Of a DNA stretch of 64,000 nucleotides, positions 49,103-59,900 are shown one piece after another. Source of the DNA: Calendula officinalis (lineage: Eukaryota; Streptophyta; Magnoliopsida; Asterales; Asteraceae). Below the pieces are notes generated by a model that did not search any database, was not told the DNA's origin, and was given only the letters and a program-made list of their open reading frames with translations. How positions within the stretch are numbered: position 1 is the stretch's first letter; every line of letters starts with the position of its first letter. Both the position numbers and the translations under genes were made by a program. Where the stretch lies: the NCBI GenBank assembly GCA_963853835.1, contig OY970821.1:56128640-56192639 (forward strand), read 5' to 3'.

Positions 49103-50361
49103 CCTGATTTTCTTGAAATCTTAAAATAGAAAGAAAGTGGCTGAATTTTCAAAAGAGTATTTATAGAAAGGGCCTAAATGCTTTATAAAGTAGTAGAGAT
49201 AGGCCTTTCATCTGGCCTATTGCTGATGATGAAGATGAAGAACCAGATTTAGTAAACTATGCACTAAATCTGGTAGAACAAGAAAGTTCTTCATCATCAT
49301 CCTCGGATGATGAAGAACCAGAAAATCTGGTAATTAGAAGAAGGAGTTCCTTATCAAGAAGACCTATCAATGCTGTTCTCACTTCTTCTGAATCAAGTGA
49401 GGAATCTGCTCCTCTGGTAACAAGACAAAGAAGACCTGTTCTTACAAGGGACAGTGATACCGAGCAGGCTCCAAGACTGACTCCTCAGCAACTCTGGGCA
49501 GAACAAGAAAGATTTTTATATGAGCAAGAGTTGGGAGTCAAAACTGAACCAGAATCTGACCCAGATACTGATACTCCTGGTCCTTCACATAGAATCTCAA
49601 GAAAGGGTCCAGACCATATTCAACATTATTGGAATATGGTTGCTGCTAGGACTCAGTATAAGGAACAAAGAAAGGAGTTCTTGAGGACCAAAACATTTCA
49701 AAATGTAAGGGGGATACATTGGTTAAATCTAGATGTCAATAAAGTAAAAGTGAAGCTCAAAGAAGGAAGAATTACTATCACTTGTACTGGCTTAGCCAGT
49801 CCCCCCATGAAGATACTTATTCATGATATTCAAAGAATTGGTCTTCAAGACTGGGTGAAGATCACAAGACTGATCAAAGAGCTTCCAAAGAAATCAACCT
49901 ATGATCAAATAGTCTTGGATGAGATCTGTGCAGTAGCTGCAGTATGTTATGAGAAGGACTTACTTCATGAAATAGAGTACAGAACACTCAGTGTGATGAC
50001 TGAGGCTTACTAAAACAACAGACCAGAATGCCTTCATACATACAAGTATCTTAGAAAGTACCCTCTTCCTCCTAACCTTGTATTTCAGGATCAAAAGAGT
50101 GTCATATATCCAACTTCTGGATATATGTATACTGACTCAGAGGATAGAGAGTGCTTCATTTCTGAAGAAGATCTACCAAGAGCTCAAATCAGTCACCTTG
50201 TTGGACTGAAATGGATGATCACCAAGAAAGAAGACTCTTGGTTCAGAAAGAAGATTGTTGCAGTACTGAATAGCAGAAGGGATGAACTCAAAAGCAGAGA
50301 AGAGTTTGTCCACATCAAACAAGAAGTCTTCTATGAGAATGAAGCCATCAACAGCAAATGA

Positions 50362-50445
50362 AAAAGAAGATATTGTTACCTATGCTGTTGTAATTTTTGT
50401 TTATCTCTTTGTAAATTGTTTTGTTATCATTAGATAGGGGGAGAT
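50362..50445 (+). other. 3' untranslated region and polypurine tract
   Basis: 84 bp separate the accessory ORF stop from the 3' LTR. The last ten bases, AGGGGGAGAT (50436-50445), abut the LTR start TGTTA and are the plus-strand primer typical of plant copia elements. The tract looks intact. Confidence 0.88.
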
Positions 50446-50954
50446 TGTTAAGGCAAAAAGCCTTGCCCCTTTAGATCTTAAGATAACAAAACAACCTAGA
50501 CTAGCTTTGATTAATATGTAGAATAATATAGCTAAGTGTAGGTCTGATACTGAGTGATCAGAATTGGAACTCAGTATCAGCACTCAGTATCAGATAGTGA
50601 TACTGAGTACAAGGACTGAGTAGAAGGACTGAGTGATACTCAGTATAGTAACGGACTAAGATCAAATCCCTTGATCTTAGTCATTTTCCTTACTTAGTCC
50701 TTCGGTTACTCCTTTGCTCATTATGTAAGATCTCTATAACATTATAAATAGAGATCATCTTGCAAAGGAGTACTTACCAATTTACTTTACACATTCACAT
50801 CTTTTGTAATTGATCAGTGGTCTTGTTATTCCGCAACAAGCCACGCTTAGTGGATTTATACATTGACTATATTCTTGTGTTATCACTCTAATATTTCTCT
50901 AAGTATAATAATCTATCAATTAACATTATAAACCAGGGTTGTTGTGACCTAACA
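50446..50954 (+). repeat. 3' long terminal repeat
   Basis: 509 bp, no indel against the 5' LTR and three transitions (50769, 50790 and 50845). It carries the same five octamers, inverted repeat and TATA-like box. Confidence 0.97.
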
Positions 50955-50959
50955 CGTTT
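50955..50959. repeat. Target site duplication CGTTT, right
   Basis: CGTTT is followed by CGCGCCCACGAGTAACC, which resumes the satellite core (normally CGTTTCACGCCCACGAG). The interrupted monomer is thus rejoined exactly, apart from one substitution. Confidence 0.95.
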
Positions 50960-53900
50960 CGCGCCCACGAGTAACCAAAATAGCTGGTTCGTTCGTCACA
51001 ACCAAGAATATGTTCGGCCCGAACTCTTCACTGTTCCCGGCCCGAACTTCATTTTCGGCCCGAACTTCAACCTTGGCACGAACTTCAACCTCGTCTCGAA
51101 CTCCGACCTCGGCCCGAACTTCAACCTCGGCCCAAACATCATCCTCGGCCCGAACACCGAACTTCGGCCCGAACACCACTTCGGCCCGAACACCACTTCG
51201 GCCCGAACATCCCACTTCGGCCCGAACACCACTTCGGCCCGAACATCCCTCTTCGCCCGAACTCTTCAATATCCAAATTTGTGTGACAAAAGGTGTTATA
51301 CTAAAACATTCATAACTTTCAGCTTGGGTGTCCGTTTCACGCCCACGAGTAACCAAAATAGCTGGTTCGTTCGTCACTGCCAAGAACAAGTTCGGCCCGA
51401 ACTCTTCACTGTTCCCGGCCCGAACTTCATTTTCGGCCCGAACTTCACCTCGGCCCAAACTTCAACCTCGGCCCGAACATCATCCTCGGCCCGAACACCG
51501 AACTTCGGCCCGAACACCACTTCGGCCCGAACACTACTTCGGCCCGAACATCCCACTTCGGCCCGAACACCACTTCGGCCCGAACATCCCTCTTCGGCCC
51601 GAACTCTTCAATATCCAAGATTGTGTGACAAAAGGTGCTATACTAAAACATTCATAACCTTCAGCTCGGGTGTCCGTTTCACGCCCACGAGTAACCAAAA
51701 TAGCTGGTTCGTTCGTCACTGCTAAGAACAAGTTCAGCCCGAAATCTTCACTGTTCCCGGCCCGAACTTCATTTTCGGCCCGAACTTCAACCTCGGCCCG
51801 AACTCCGACCTCGGCCCGAACTTCAACCTCGGCCCGAAAATCATCCTCGGCCCGAACACCGAACTTCTGCCCGAACACCACTTCGGCCCGAACATCCCAC
51901 TTCGGCCCGAACACCACTTCGTCCCTAACATCCCTCTTCGGCCCGAACTCTTCAATATCCAAGATTGTGTGACAAAAGGTGCTAAACTAAAACATTCATA
52001 ACATTCAGCTCGGGTGTCCGTTTCACGCCCACGAGTAACCAAAATAGCTGTTTCGTTCGTCACTGCCAAGAACAAGTTCGGCCCGAACGCTTCACTGTTC
52101 CCGGCCCGAACTTCATTTTCGGCCCGAACTTCAACCTCGGCCCGAACTTCAACCTCGGCCCGAACTCCGACCTCGGCCCGAACTTCAACCTCGGCCTGAA
52201 CATCATCCTCGGCCCGAACACCGAACTTCGGCCCGAACACCACTTCGGCCCGAACACCACTTCGACCCGAACATCCCACTTCGGCCCGAACACCACTTCA
52301 GCCCGAACATCCCCTTCGGCCCGAACTCTTCAATATCCAAGAATGTGTGACAAAAGGTACTATACTAAAACATTCATAACTTTCAGCTCGGGTGTCCGTT
52401 TCACGCCCACGAGTAACCAAAATAGCTGGTTCGTTCGTCACTGCCAAGAACAAGTTCGGCCCGAACTCTTCACTGTTCCCGGCCCGAACTTCATTTTCAG
52501 CCCGAACTTCAACCTCGGCTCGAACTTCAACCTCGGCCCGAACTCCGACCTCGGCCCGAACTTCAACCTCGGCCCGAACATCATCCTCGGCCCGAACACC
52601 GAACTTCGGCCCGAACACCACTTCGGCCCTAACACCACTTCGGCCCGAACATCCCACTTCGGCCCGAACACCACTTCGGCCAGAACATCCCTCTTCGGCC
52701 CGAACTCTTCAATATCCAAGATTGTGTGACAAAAGGTGCTATACTAAAACATTCATAACTTTCAGCTCGGGTGTCCGTTTCACGCCCACGAGTAACCAAA
52801 ATAGATGGTTCGTTCGTCACTGCCAAGAACAAGTTCGGCCCGAACTCTTCACTGTTCCCGGCACGAACTTCATTTTCGGCCCGAACTTCAACCTCGGCTC
52901 GAACTTCAACCTCGGCCCGAACTCCGACCTCGGCCCGAACTTCAACCTCGGCCCGAACATCATCCTCGGCCGAACACCGAACTTCGGCCCGAACACCACT
53001 TCGGCCCGAACACCACTTCGGCCCGAACACCACTTCGGCCCGAACATCCCTCTTCGGCCCGAACTCTTCAATATCCAAGATTGTGTGACAAAAGGTGCTA
53101 TTCTAAAACATTCATAACTTTCAGCTCGGGTGTCCGTTTCACGCCCACGAGTAACCAAAATAGCTGGTTCGTTCGTCACTGCCAAGAACAAGTTCAGCCC
53201 GAAATCTTCACTGTTCCCGGCCCGAACTTCATTTTCGGCCCGAACTTCAACCTCGGCCCGAACTCCGACCTCGGCCCGAACTTCAACCTCGGCCCGAAAA
53301 TCATCCTCGGCCCGAACACCGAACTTCTGCCCGAACACCACTTCGGCCCGAACATCCCACTTCGGCCCGAACACCACTTCGTCCCTAACATCCCTCTTCG
53401 GCCCGGACTCTTCAATATCCAAGATTGTGTGACAAAAGGTGCTAAACTAAAACATTCATAACATTCAGCTCGGGTGTCCGTTTCACGCCCACGAGTAACC
53501 AAAATAGCTGGTTCGTTCGTCACTGCCAAGAACAAGTTCGGCCCGAACGCTTCACTGTTCCCGGCCCGAACTTCATTTTCGGCCCGAACTTCAACCTCGG
53601 CCCGAACTTCAACCTCGGCCCGAACTCCGACCTCGGCCCGAACTTCAACCTCGGCCTGAACATCATCCTCGGCCCGAACACCGAACTTCGGCCCGAACAC
53701 CACTTCGGCCCGAACACCACTTCGACCCGAACATCCCACTTCGGCCCGAACACCACTTCGGCCCGAACATCCCTCTTCGCCCGAACTCTTCAATATCCAA
53801 GATTGTGTGACAAAAGGTGTTATACTAAAACATTCATAACTTTCAGCTTGGGTGTCTGTTTCACGCCCACGAGTAACCAAAATAGCTGGTTCGTTCGTCA

Positions 53901-56900
53901 CTGCCAAGAACAAGTTCGGCCCGAACTCTTCACTGTTCCCGGCCCGAACTTCATTTTCGGCCCGAACTTCACCTCGGCCCAAACTTCAACCTCGGCCCGA
54001 ACATCATCCTCGGCCCGAACACCGAACTTCGGCCCGAACACCACTTCGGCCCGAACACTACTTCGGCCCGAACATCCACTTCGGCCCGAACACCACTTCG
54101 GCCCGAACATCCCTCTTCGGCCCGAACTCTTCAATATCCAAGATTGTGTGACAAAAGGTGCTATACTAAAACATTCATAACTTTCAGCTCGGGTGTCCGT
54201 TTCACGCCCACGAGTAACCAAAATAGCTGGTTCGTTCGTCACTGCCAAGAACAAGTTCAGCCCGAAATCTTCACTGTTCCCGACCCGAACTTCTTTTTCG
54301 GCCCGAACTTCAACCTCGGCCCGAACTCCGACCTCGGCCCGAACTTCAACCTCGGCCCGAAAATCATCCTCGGCCCGAACACCGAACTTCTGCCCGAACA
54401 CCACTTCGGCCCGAACATCCCACTTCGGCCCGAACACCACTTCGTCCCTAACATCCCTCTTCGGCCCGAACTCTTCAATATCCAAGATTGTGTGACAAAA
54501 GGTGCTAAACTAAAACATTCATAACATTCAGCTCGGGTGTCCGTTTCACGCCCACGAGTAACCAAAATAGCTGTTTCGTTCGTCACTGCCAAGAACAAGT
54601 TCAGCCCGAACGCTTCACTGTTCCCGGCCCGAACTTCATTTTCAGCCCGAACTTCAACCTCGGCCCGAACTTCAACCTCGGCCCGAACTCCGACCTCGGC
54701 CCGAACTTCAACCTCGGCCTGAACATCATCCTCGGCCCGAACACCGAACTTCGGCCCGAACACCACTTCGACCCGAACACCACTTCGACCCGAACATCCC
54801 ACTTCGGCCCGAACACCACTTCGGCCCGAACATCCCCTTCGGCCCGAACTCTTCAATATCCAAGAATGTGTGACAAAAGGTACTATACTAAAACATTCAT
54901 AACTTTCAGCTCGGGTGTCCGTTTCACGCCCACGAGTAACCAAAATAGCTGGTTCGTTCGTCACTGCCAAGAACAAGTTCGGCCCGAACACTTCACTGTT
55001 CCCGGCCCGAACTTCATTTTCAGCCCGAACTTCAACCTCGGCTCGAACTTCAACCTCGGCCCGAACTCCGACCTCGGCCCGAACTTCAACCTCGGCCCGA
55101 ACATCATCCTCGGCCCGAACACCGAACTTCGGCCCGAACACCACTTCGGCCCTAACACCACTTCGGCCCGAACATCCCACTTCGGCCCGAACACCACTTC
55201 GGCCAGAACATCCCTCTTCGGCCCGAACTCTTCAATATCCAAGATTGTGTGACAAAAGGTGCTATACTAAAACATTCATAACTTTCAGCTCGGGTGTCCG
55301 TTTCACGCCCACGAGTAACCAAAATAGCTGGTTCGTTCGTCACTGCCAAGAACAAGTTCGGCCCGAACTCTTCACTGTTCCCGGCCCGAACTTCATTTTC
55401 GGCCCGAACTTCAACCTCGGCTCGAACTTCAACCTCGGCCCGAACTCCGACCTCGGCCCGAACTTCAACCTCGGCCCGAACATCATCCTCGGCCCGAACA
55501 CCGAACTTCGGCCCGAACACCACTTCGGCCCGAACACCACTTCGGCCCGAACACCACTTCGGCCCGAACATCCCTCTTCGGCCCGAACTCTTCAATATCC
55601 AAGATTGTGTGACAAAAGGTGCTATTCTAAAACATTCATAACTTTCAGCTCGGGTGTCCGTTTCACGCCCACGAGTAACCAAAATAGCTGGTTCATTCGT
55701 CACTGCCAAGAACAAGTTCAGCCCGAAATCTTCACTGTTCCCGGCCCGAACTTCATTTTCGGCCCGAACTTCAACCTCGGCCCGAAAATCATCCTCGGCC
55801 CGAACACCGAACTTCTGCCCGAACACCACTTCGGCCCGAACATCCCACTTCGGCCCGAACATCACTTCGTCCCTAACATCCCTCTTCGGCCCGGACTCTT
55901 CAATATCCAAGATTGTGTGACAAAAGGTGCTAAACTAAAACATTCATAACATTCAGCTCGGGTGTCCGTTTCACGCCCACGAGTAACCAAAATAGCTGGT
56001 TCGTTCGTCACTGCCAAGAACAAGTTCGGCCCGAACGCTTCACTGTTCCCGGCCCGAACTTCATTTTCGGCCCGAACTTCAACCTCGGCCCGAACTTCAA
56101 CCTCGGCCCGAACTCCGACCTCGGCCCGAACTTCAACCTCGGCCTGAACATCATCCTCGGCCCGAACACCGAACTTCGGCCCGAACACCACTTCGGCCCG
56201 AACACCACTTCGGCCCGAACATCCCTCTTCGGCCCGAACTCTTCAATATCCAAGAATGTGTGACAAAAGGTACTATACTAAAACATTCATAACTTTCAGC
56301 TCGGGTGTCCGTTTCACGCCCACGAGTAACCAGAATAGCTGGTTCGTTCGTAACTGCCAAGAACAAGTTCGGCCTGAACTCTTCACTGTTCCCGGCCCGA
56401 ACTTCATTTTCAGCCCGAACTTCAACCTCGGCTCGAACTTCAACCTCGGCCCGAACTCCGACCTCGGCCCGAACTTCAACCTCGGCCCGAACATCATCCT
56501 CGGCCCGAACACCGAACTTCGGCCCGAACACCACTTCGGCCCTAACACCACTTCGGCCCGAACATCCCACTTCGGCCCGAACACCACTTCGGCCAGAACA
56601 TCCCTCTTCGGCCCGAACTCTTCATTATCCAAGATTGTGTGACAAAAGGTGCTAAACTAAAACATTCATAACATTCAGCTCGGGTGTCCGTTTCACGCCC
56701 ACGAGTAACCAAAATAGCTGGTTCGTTCGTCACTGCCAAGAACAAGTTCGGCCCGAACGCTTCACTGTTCCCGGCCCGAACTTCATTTTCGGCCCGAACT
56801 TCAACCTCGGCCCGAACTTCAACCTCGGCCCGAACTCCGACCTCGGCCCAAACTTCAACCTCGGCCTGAACATCATCCTCGACCCGAACACCGAACTTCG

Positions 56901-59900
56901 GCCCGAACACCACTTCGGCTCGAACACCACTTCGACCCGAACATCCCACTTCGGCCCGAACACCACTTCGGCCCGAACATCCCTCTTCGCCCGAACTCTT
57001 CAATATCCAAGATTGTGTGACAAAAGGTGTTATACTAAAACATTCATAACTTTCAGCTTGGGTGCCCGTTTCACGCCCACGAGTAACCAAAATAGCTGGT
57101 TCGTTCGTCACTGCCAAGAACAAGTTCTGCCCGAACTCTTCACTGTTCCCGGCCCGAACTTCATTTTCGGCCCGAACTTCACCTCGGCCCAAACTTCAAC
57201 CTCGGCCCGAACATCATCCTCGGCCCGAACACCGAACTTCGGCCCGAACACCACTTCGGCCCGAACACTACTTCGGCCCGAACATCCCACTTCGGCCCGA
57301 ACACCACTTCGGCCCGAACATCCCTCTTCGGCCCGAACTCTTCAATATCCAAGATTGTGTGACAAAAGGTGCTATACTAAAACATTCATAACTTTCAGCT
57401 CGGGTGTCCGTTTCACGCCCACGAGTAACCAAAATAGCTGGTTCGTTCGTCACTGCCAAGAACAAGTTCAGCCCGAAATCTTCACTGTTCCCGGCCCGAA
57501 CTTCATTTTCGGCCCGAACTTCAACCTCGGCCCGAACTCCGACCTCGGCCCGAACTTCAACCTCGGCCCGAAAATCATCCTCGGCCCGAACACCGAACTT
57601 CTGCCCGAACACCACTTCGGCCCGAACATCCCACTTCGGCCCGAACACCACTTCGTCCCTAACATCCCTCTTCGGCCCGAACTCTTCAATATCCAAGATT
57701 GTGTGACAAAAGGTGCTAAACTAAAACATTCATAACATTCAGCTCGGGTGTCCGTTTCACGCCCACGAGTAACCAAAATAGCTGTTTCGTTCGTCACTGC
57801 CAAGAACAAGTTCGGCCCGAACGCTTCACTGTTCCCGGCCCGAACTTCATTTTCGGCCCGAACTTCAACCTCGGCCCGAACTTCAACCTCGGCCCGAACT
57901 CCGACCTCGGCCCGAACTTCAACCTCGGCCTGAACATCATCCTCGGCCCGAACACCGAACTTCGGCCCGAACACCACTTCGGCCCGAACACCACTTCGAC
58001 CCGAACATCCCACTTCGGCCCGAACACCACTTCAGCCCGAACATCCCTCTTCGGCCCGAACTCTTCAATATCCAAGAATGTGTGACAAAAGGTACTATAC
58101 TAAAACATTCATAACTTTCAGCTCGGGTGTCCGTTTCACGCCCACGAGTAACCAAAATAGCTGGTTCGTTCGTCACTGCCAAGAACAAGTTCGGCCCGAA
58201 CTCTTCACTGTTCCCGGCCCGAACTTCATTTTCAGCCCGAACTTCAACCTCGGCTCGAACTTCAACCTCGGCCCGAACTCCGACCTCGGCCCGAACTTCA
58301 ACCTCGGCCCGAACATCATCCTCGGCCCGAACACCGAACTTCAGCCCGAACACCACTTCGGCCCTAACACCACTTCGGCCCGAACATCCCACTTCGGCCC
58401 GAACACCACTTCGGCCAGAACATCCCTCTTCGGCCCGAACTCTTCAATATCCAAGATTGTGTGACAAAAGGTGCTATACTAAAACATTCATAACGTTCAG
58501 CTCGGGTGTTCGTTTCACGCCCACGAGTAACCAAAATAGCTGGTTCGTTCGTCACTGCCAAGAACAAGTTCGGCCCGAACTCTTCACTGTTCCCGGCCCG
58601 AACTTCATTTTCGGCCCGAACTTCAACCTCGGCTCGAACTTCAACCTCGGCTCGAACTTCAACCTCGGCCCGAACTCCGACCTCGGCCCGATCTTCAACC
58701 TCGGCCCGAACATCATCCTCGGCCCGAACACCGAACTTCGGCCCGAACACCACTTCGGCCCGATCACCACTTCGGCCCGAACACCACTTCGGCCCGAACA
58801 TCCCTCTTCGGCCCGAACTCTTCAATATCCAAGATTGTGTGACAAAAGGTGCTATTCTAAAACATTCATAACTTTCAGCTCGGGTGTCCGTTTCACGCCC
58901 ACGAGTAACCAAAATAGCTGGTTCGTTCATCACTGCCAAGAACAAGTTCGGCCCGAAATCTTCACTGTTCCTGGCCCGAACTTCATTTTCGGCCCGAACT
59001 TCAACCTCGGCCCGAACTCCGACCTCGGCCCGAACTTCAACCTCGGCCCGAAAATCATCCTCGGCCCGAACACCGAACTTCTGCCCGAACACCACTTCGG
59101 CCCGAACATCCCACTTCGGCCCGAACACCACTTCGTCCCTAACATCCCTCTTCGGCCCGGACTCTTAAATATCCAAGATTGTGTGACAAAAGGTGCTAAA
59201 CTAAAACATTCATAACATTCAGCTCGGGTGTCCGTTTCACGCCCACGAGTAACCAAAATAGCTGGTTCGTTCGTCACTGCCAAGAACAAGTTTGGCCCGA
59301 ACGCTTCACTGTTCCCGGCCCGAACTTCATTTTCGGCCCGAACTTCAACCTCGGCCCGAACTTCAACCTCGGCCCGAACTCCGACCTCGGCCCGAACTTC
59401 AACCTCGGCCTGAACATCATCCTCGGCCCGAACACCGAACTTCGGCCCGAACACCACTTCGGCCCGAACACCACTTCGACCCGAACATCCCACTTCGGCC
59501 CGAACATCCCTCTTCGGCCCGAACTCTTCAATATCCAAGAATGTGTGACAAAAGGTATTATACTAAAACATTCTTAACTTTCAGCTCGGGTGTCCGTTTC
59601 ACGCCCACGAGTAACCAAAATAGCTGGTTCGTTCGTCACTGCCAAGAACAAGTTCGGCCCGAACTCTTCACTGTTCCCGGCCCGAACTTCATTTTCAGCC
59701 CGAACTTCAACCTCGGCTCGAACTTCAACCTCGGCCCGAACTCCGACCTCGGCCCGAACTTCAACCTCGGCCCGAACATCATCCTCGGCCCGAACACCGA
59801 ACTTCAGCCCGAACACCACTTCGGCCCGAACACCACTTCGACCCGAACATCCCACTTCGGCCCGAACATCCCTCTTCGGCCCGAACTCTTCAATATCCAA

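Larger units (their letters stand above)
45903..49199 (-). mobile_element. Non-autonomous Helitron nested in the accessory ORF
   Basis: Read on the minus strand, it begins TCTCTACTACTTTATAAA at 49199, a typical plant Helitron start, and ends CTAG at 45903, just after a GC-rich hairpin. It sits between host A (45902) and T (49200), the Helitron AT target, without target duplication. Removing it restores the accessory ORF frame exactly. It is 3,297 bp with no Rep or helicase coding. The inside is AT-rich, with many ACGGGTCAAA/TTGACCCGTT motifs (about 47160-48270), a T26 run at 47131-47156, direct repeats such as AATCGAGGTGGGTAT (48800 and 48834), and GGGCTGCACCGA-like repeats (47578, 47902 and 47959). 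Confidence 0.88.
43188..50361 (+). pseudogene. Accessory ORF (aORF) of the copia element; split by intron and Helitron
   Basis: ATGGCG at 43188 is in good plant context. The predicted segments are 43188-44577, 45263-45902 and 49200-50361. Together they are 3,192 nt, exactly 1,064 codons, ending in TGA at 50359-50361. In-frame TAA codons at 43998, 45487 and 50011 break it. The N-terminal 270 residues include FWYSATLD and form a globular domain I recall from extra ORFs of Asteraceae copia elements (from memory, not searched). An Asp-rich run, a Pro/Gln-rich linker, a coiled coil (about 45295-45435), a basic KRRR stretch that could be a nuclear signal, and a C-terminal globular region (about 49530 onward) follow. 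No transmembrane helix is obvious, which argues against a classical envelope. Function unknown. Confidence 0.75.
39436..50954 (+). mobile_element. Ty1/copia LTR retrotransposon, defective, with accessory ORF and nested Helitron
   Basis: The element is 11,519 bp, or 8,222 bp without the Helitron. It has two 509-bp LTRs starting TGTTA and ending AACA, a CGTTT duplication, an initiator-Met tRNA binding site, and a purine tract. Gene order is gag, the RNase H end of pol, then a long accessory ORF in the same sense. Copia is assigned from the RNase H motifs (YTDADFAG, HCDNKSA, KHIDIRHH, VFTKPL) and the gag type. An extra ORF after pol and a gag coiled coil recall the SIRE/Maximus lineage, which is a family-level inference. 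Protease, integrase and most of reverse transcriptase are missing, so it cannot move on its own. Confidence 0.95.

Noticed and set aside
40043..50361. Reassigned genetic code with TAA as glutamine
   Set aside because: The five in-frame TAA fit glutamine positions, but the element is clearly a plant copia, frames such as RNase H end normally at TAA (42723-42725), and C-to-T decay explains the pattern.
43188..50361. Retroviral-type envelope gene after pol
   Set aside because: The position is right, but no signal peptide, transmembrane segment or glycosylation-rich ectodomain is visible. A neutral name, accessory ORF, is used.
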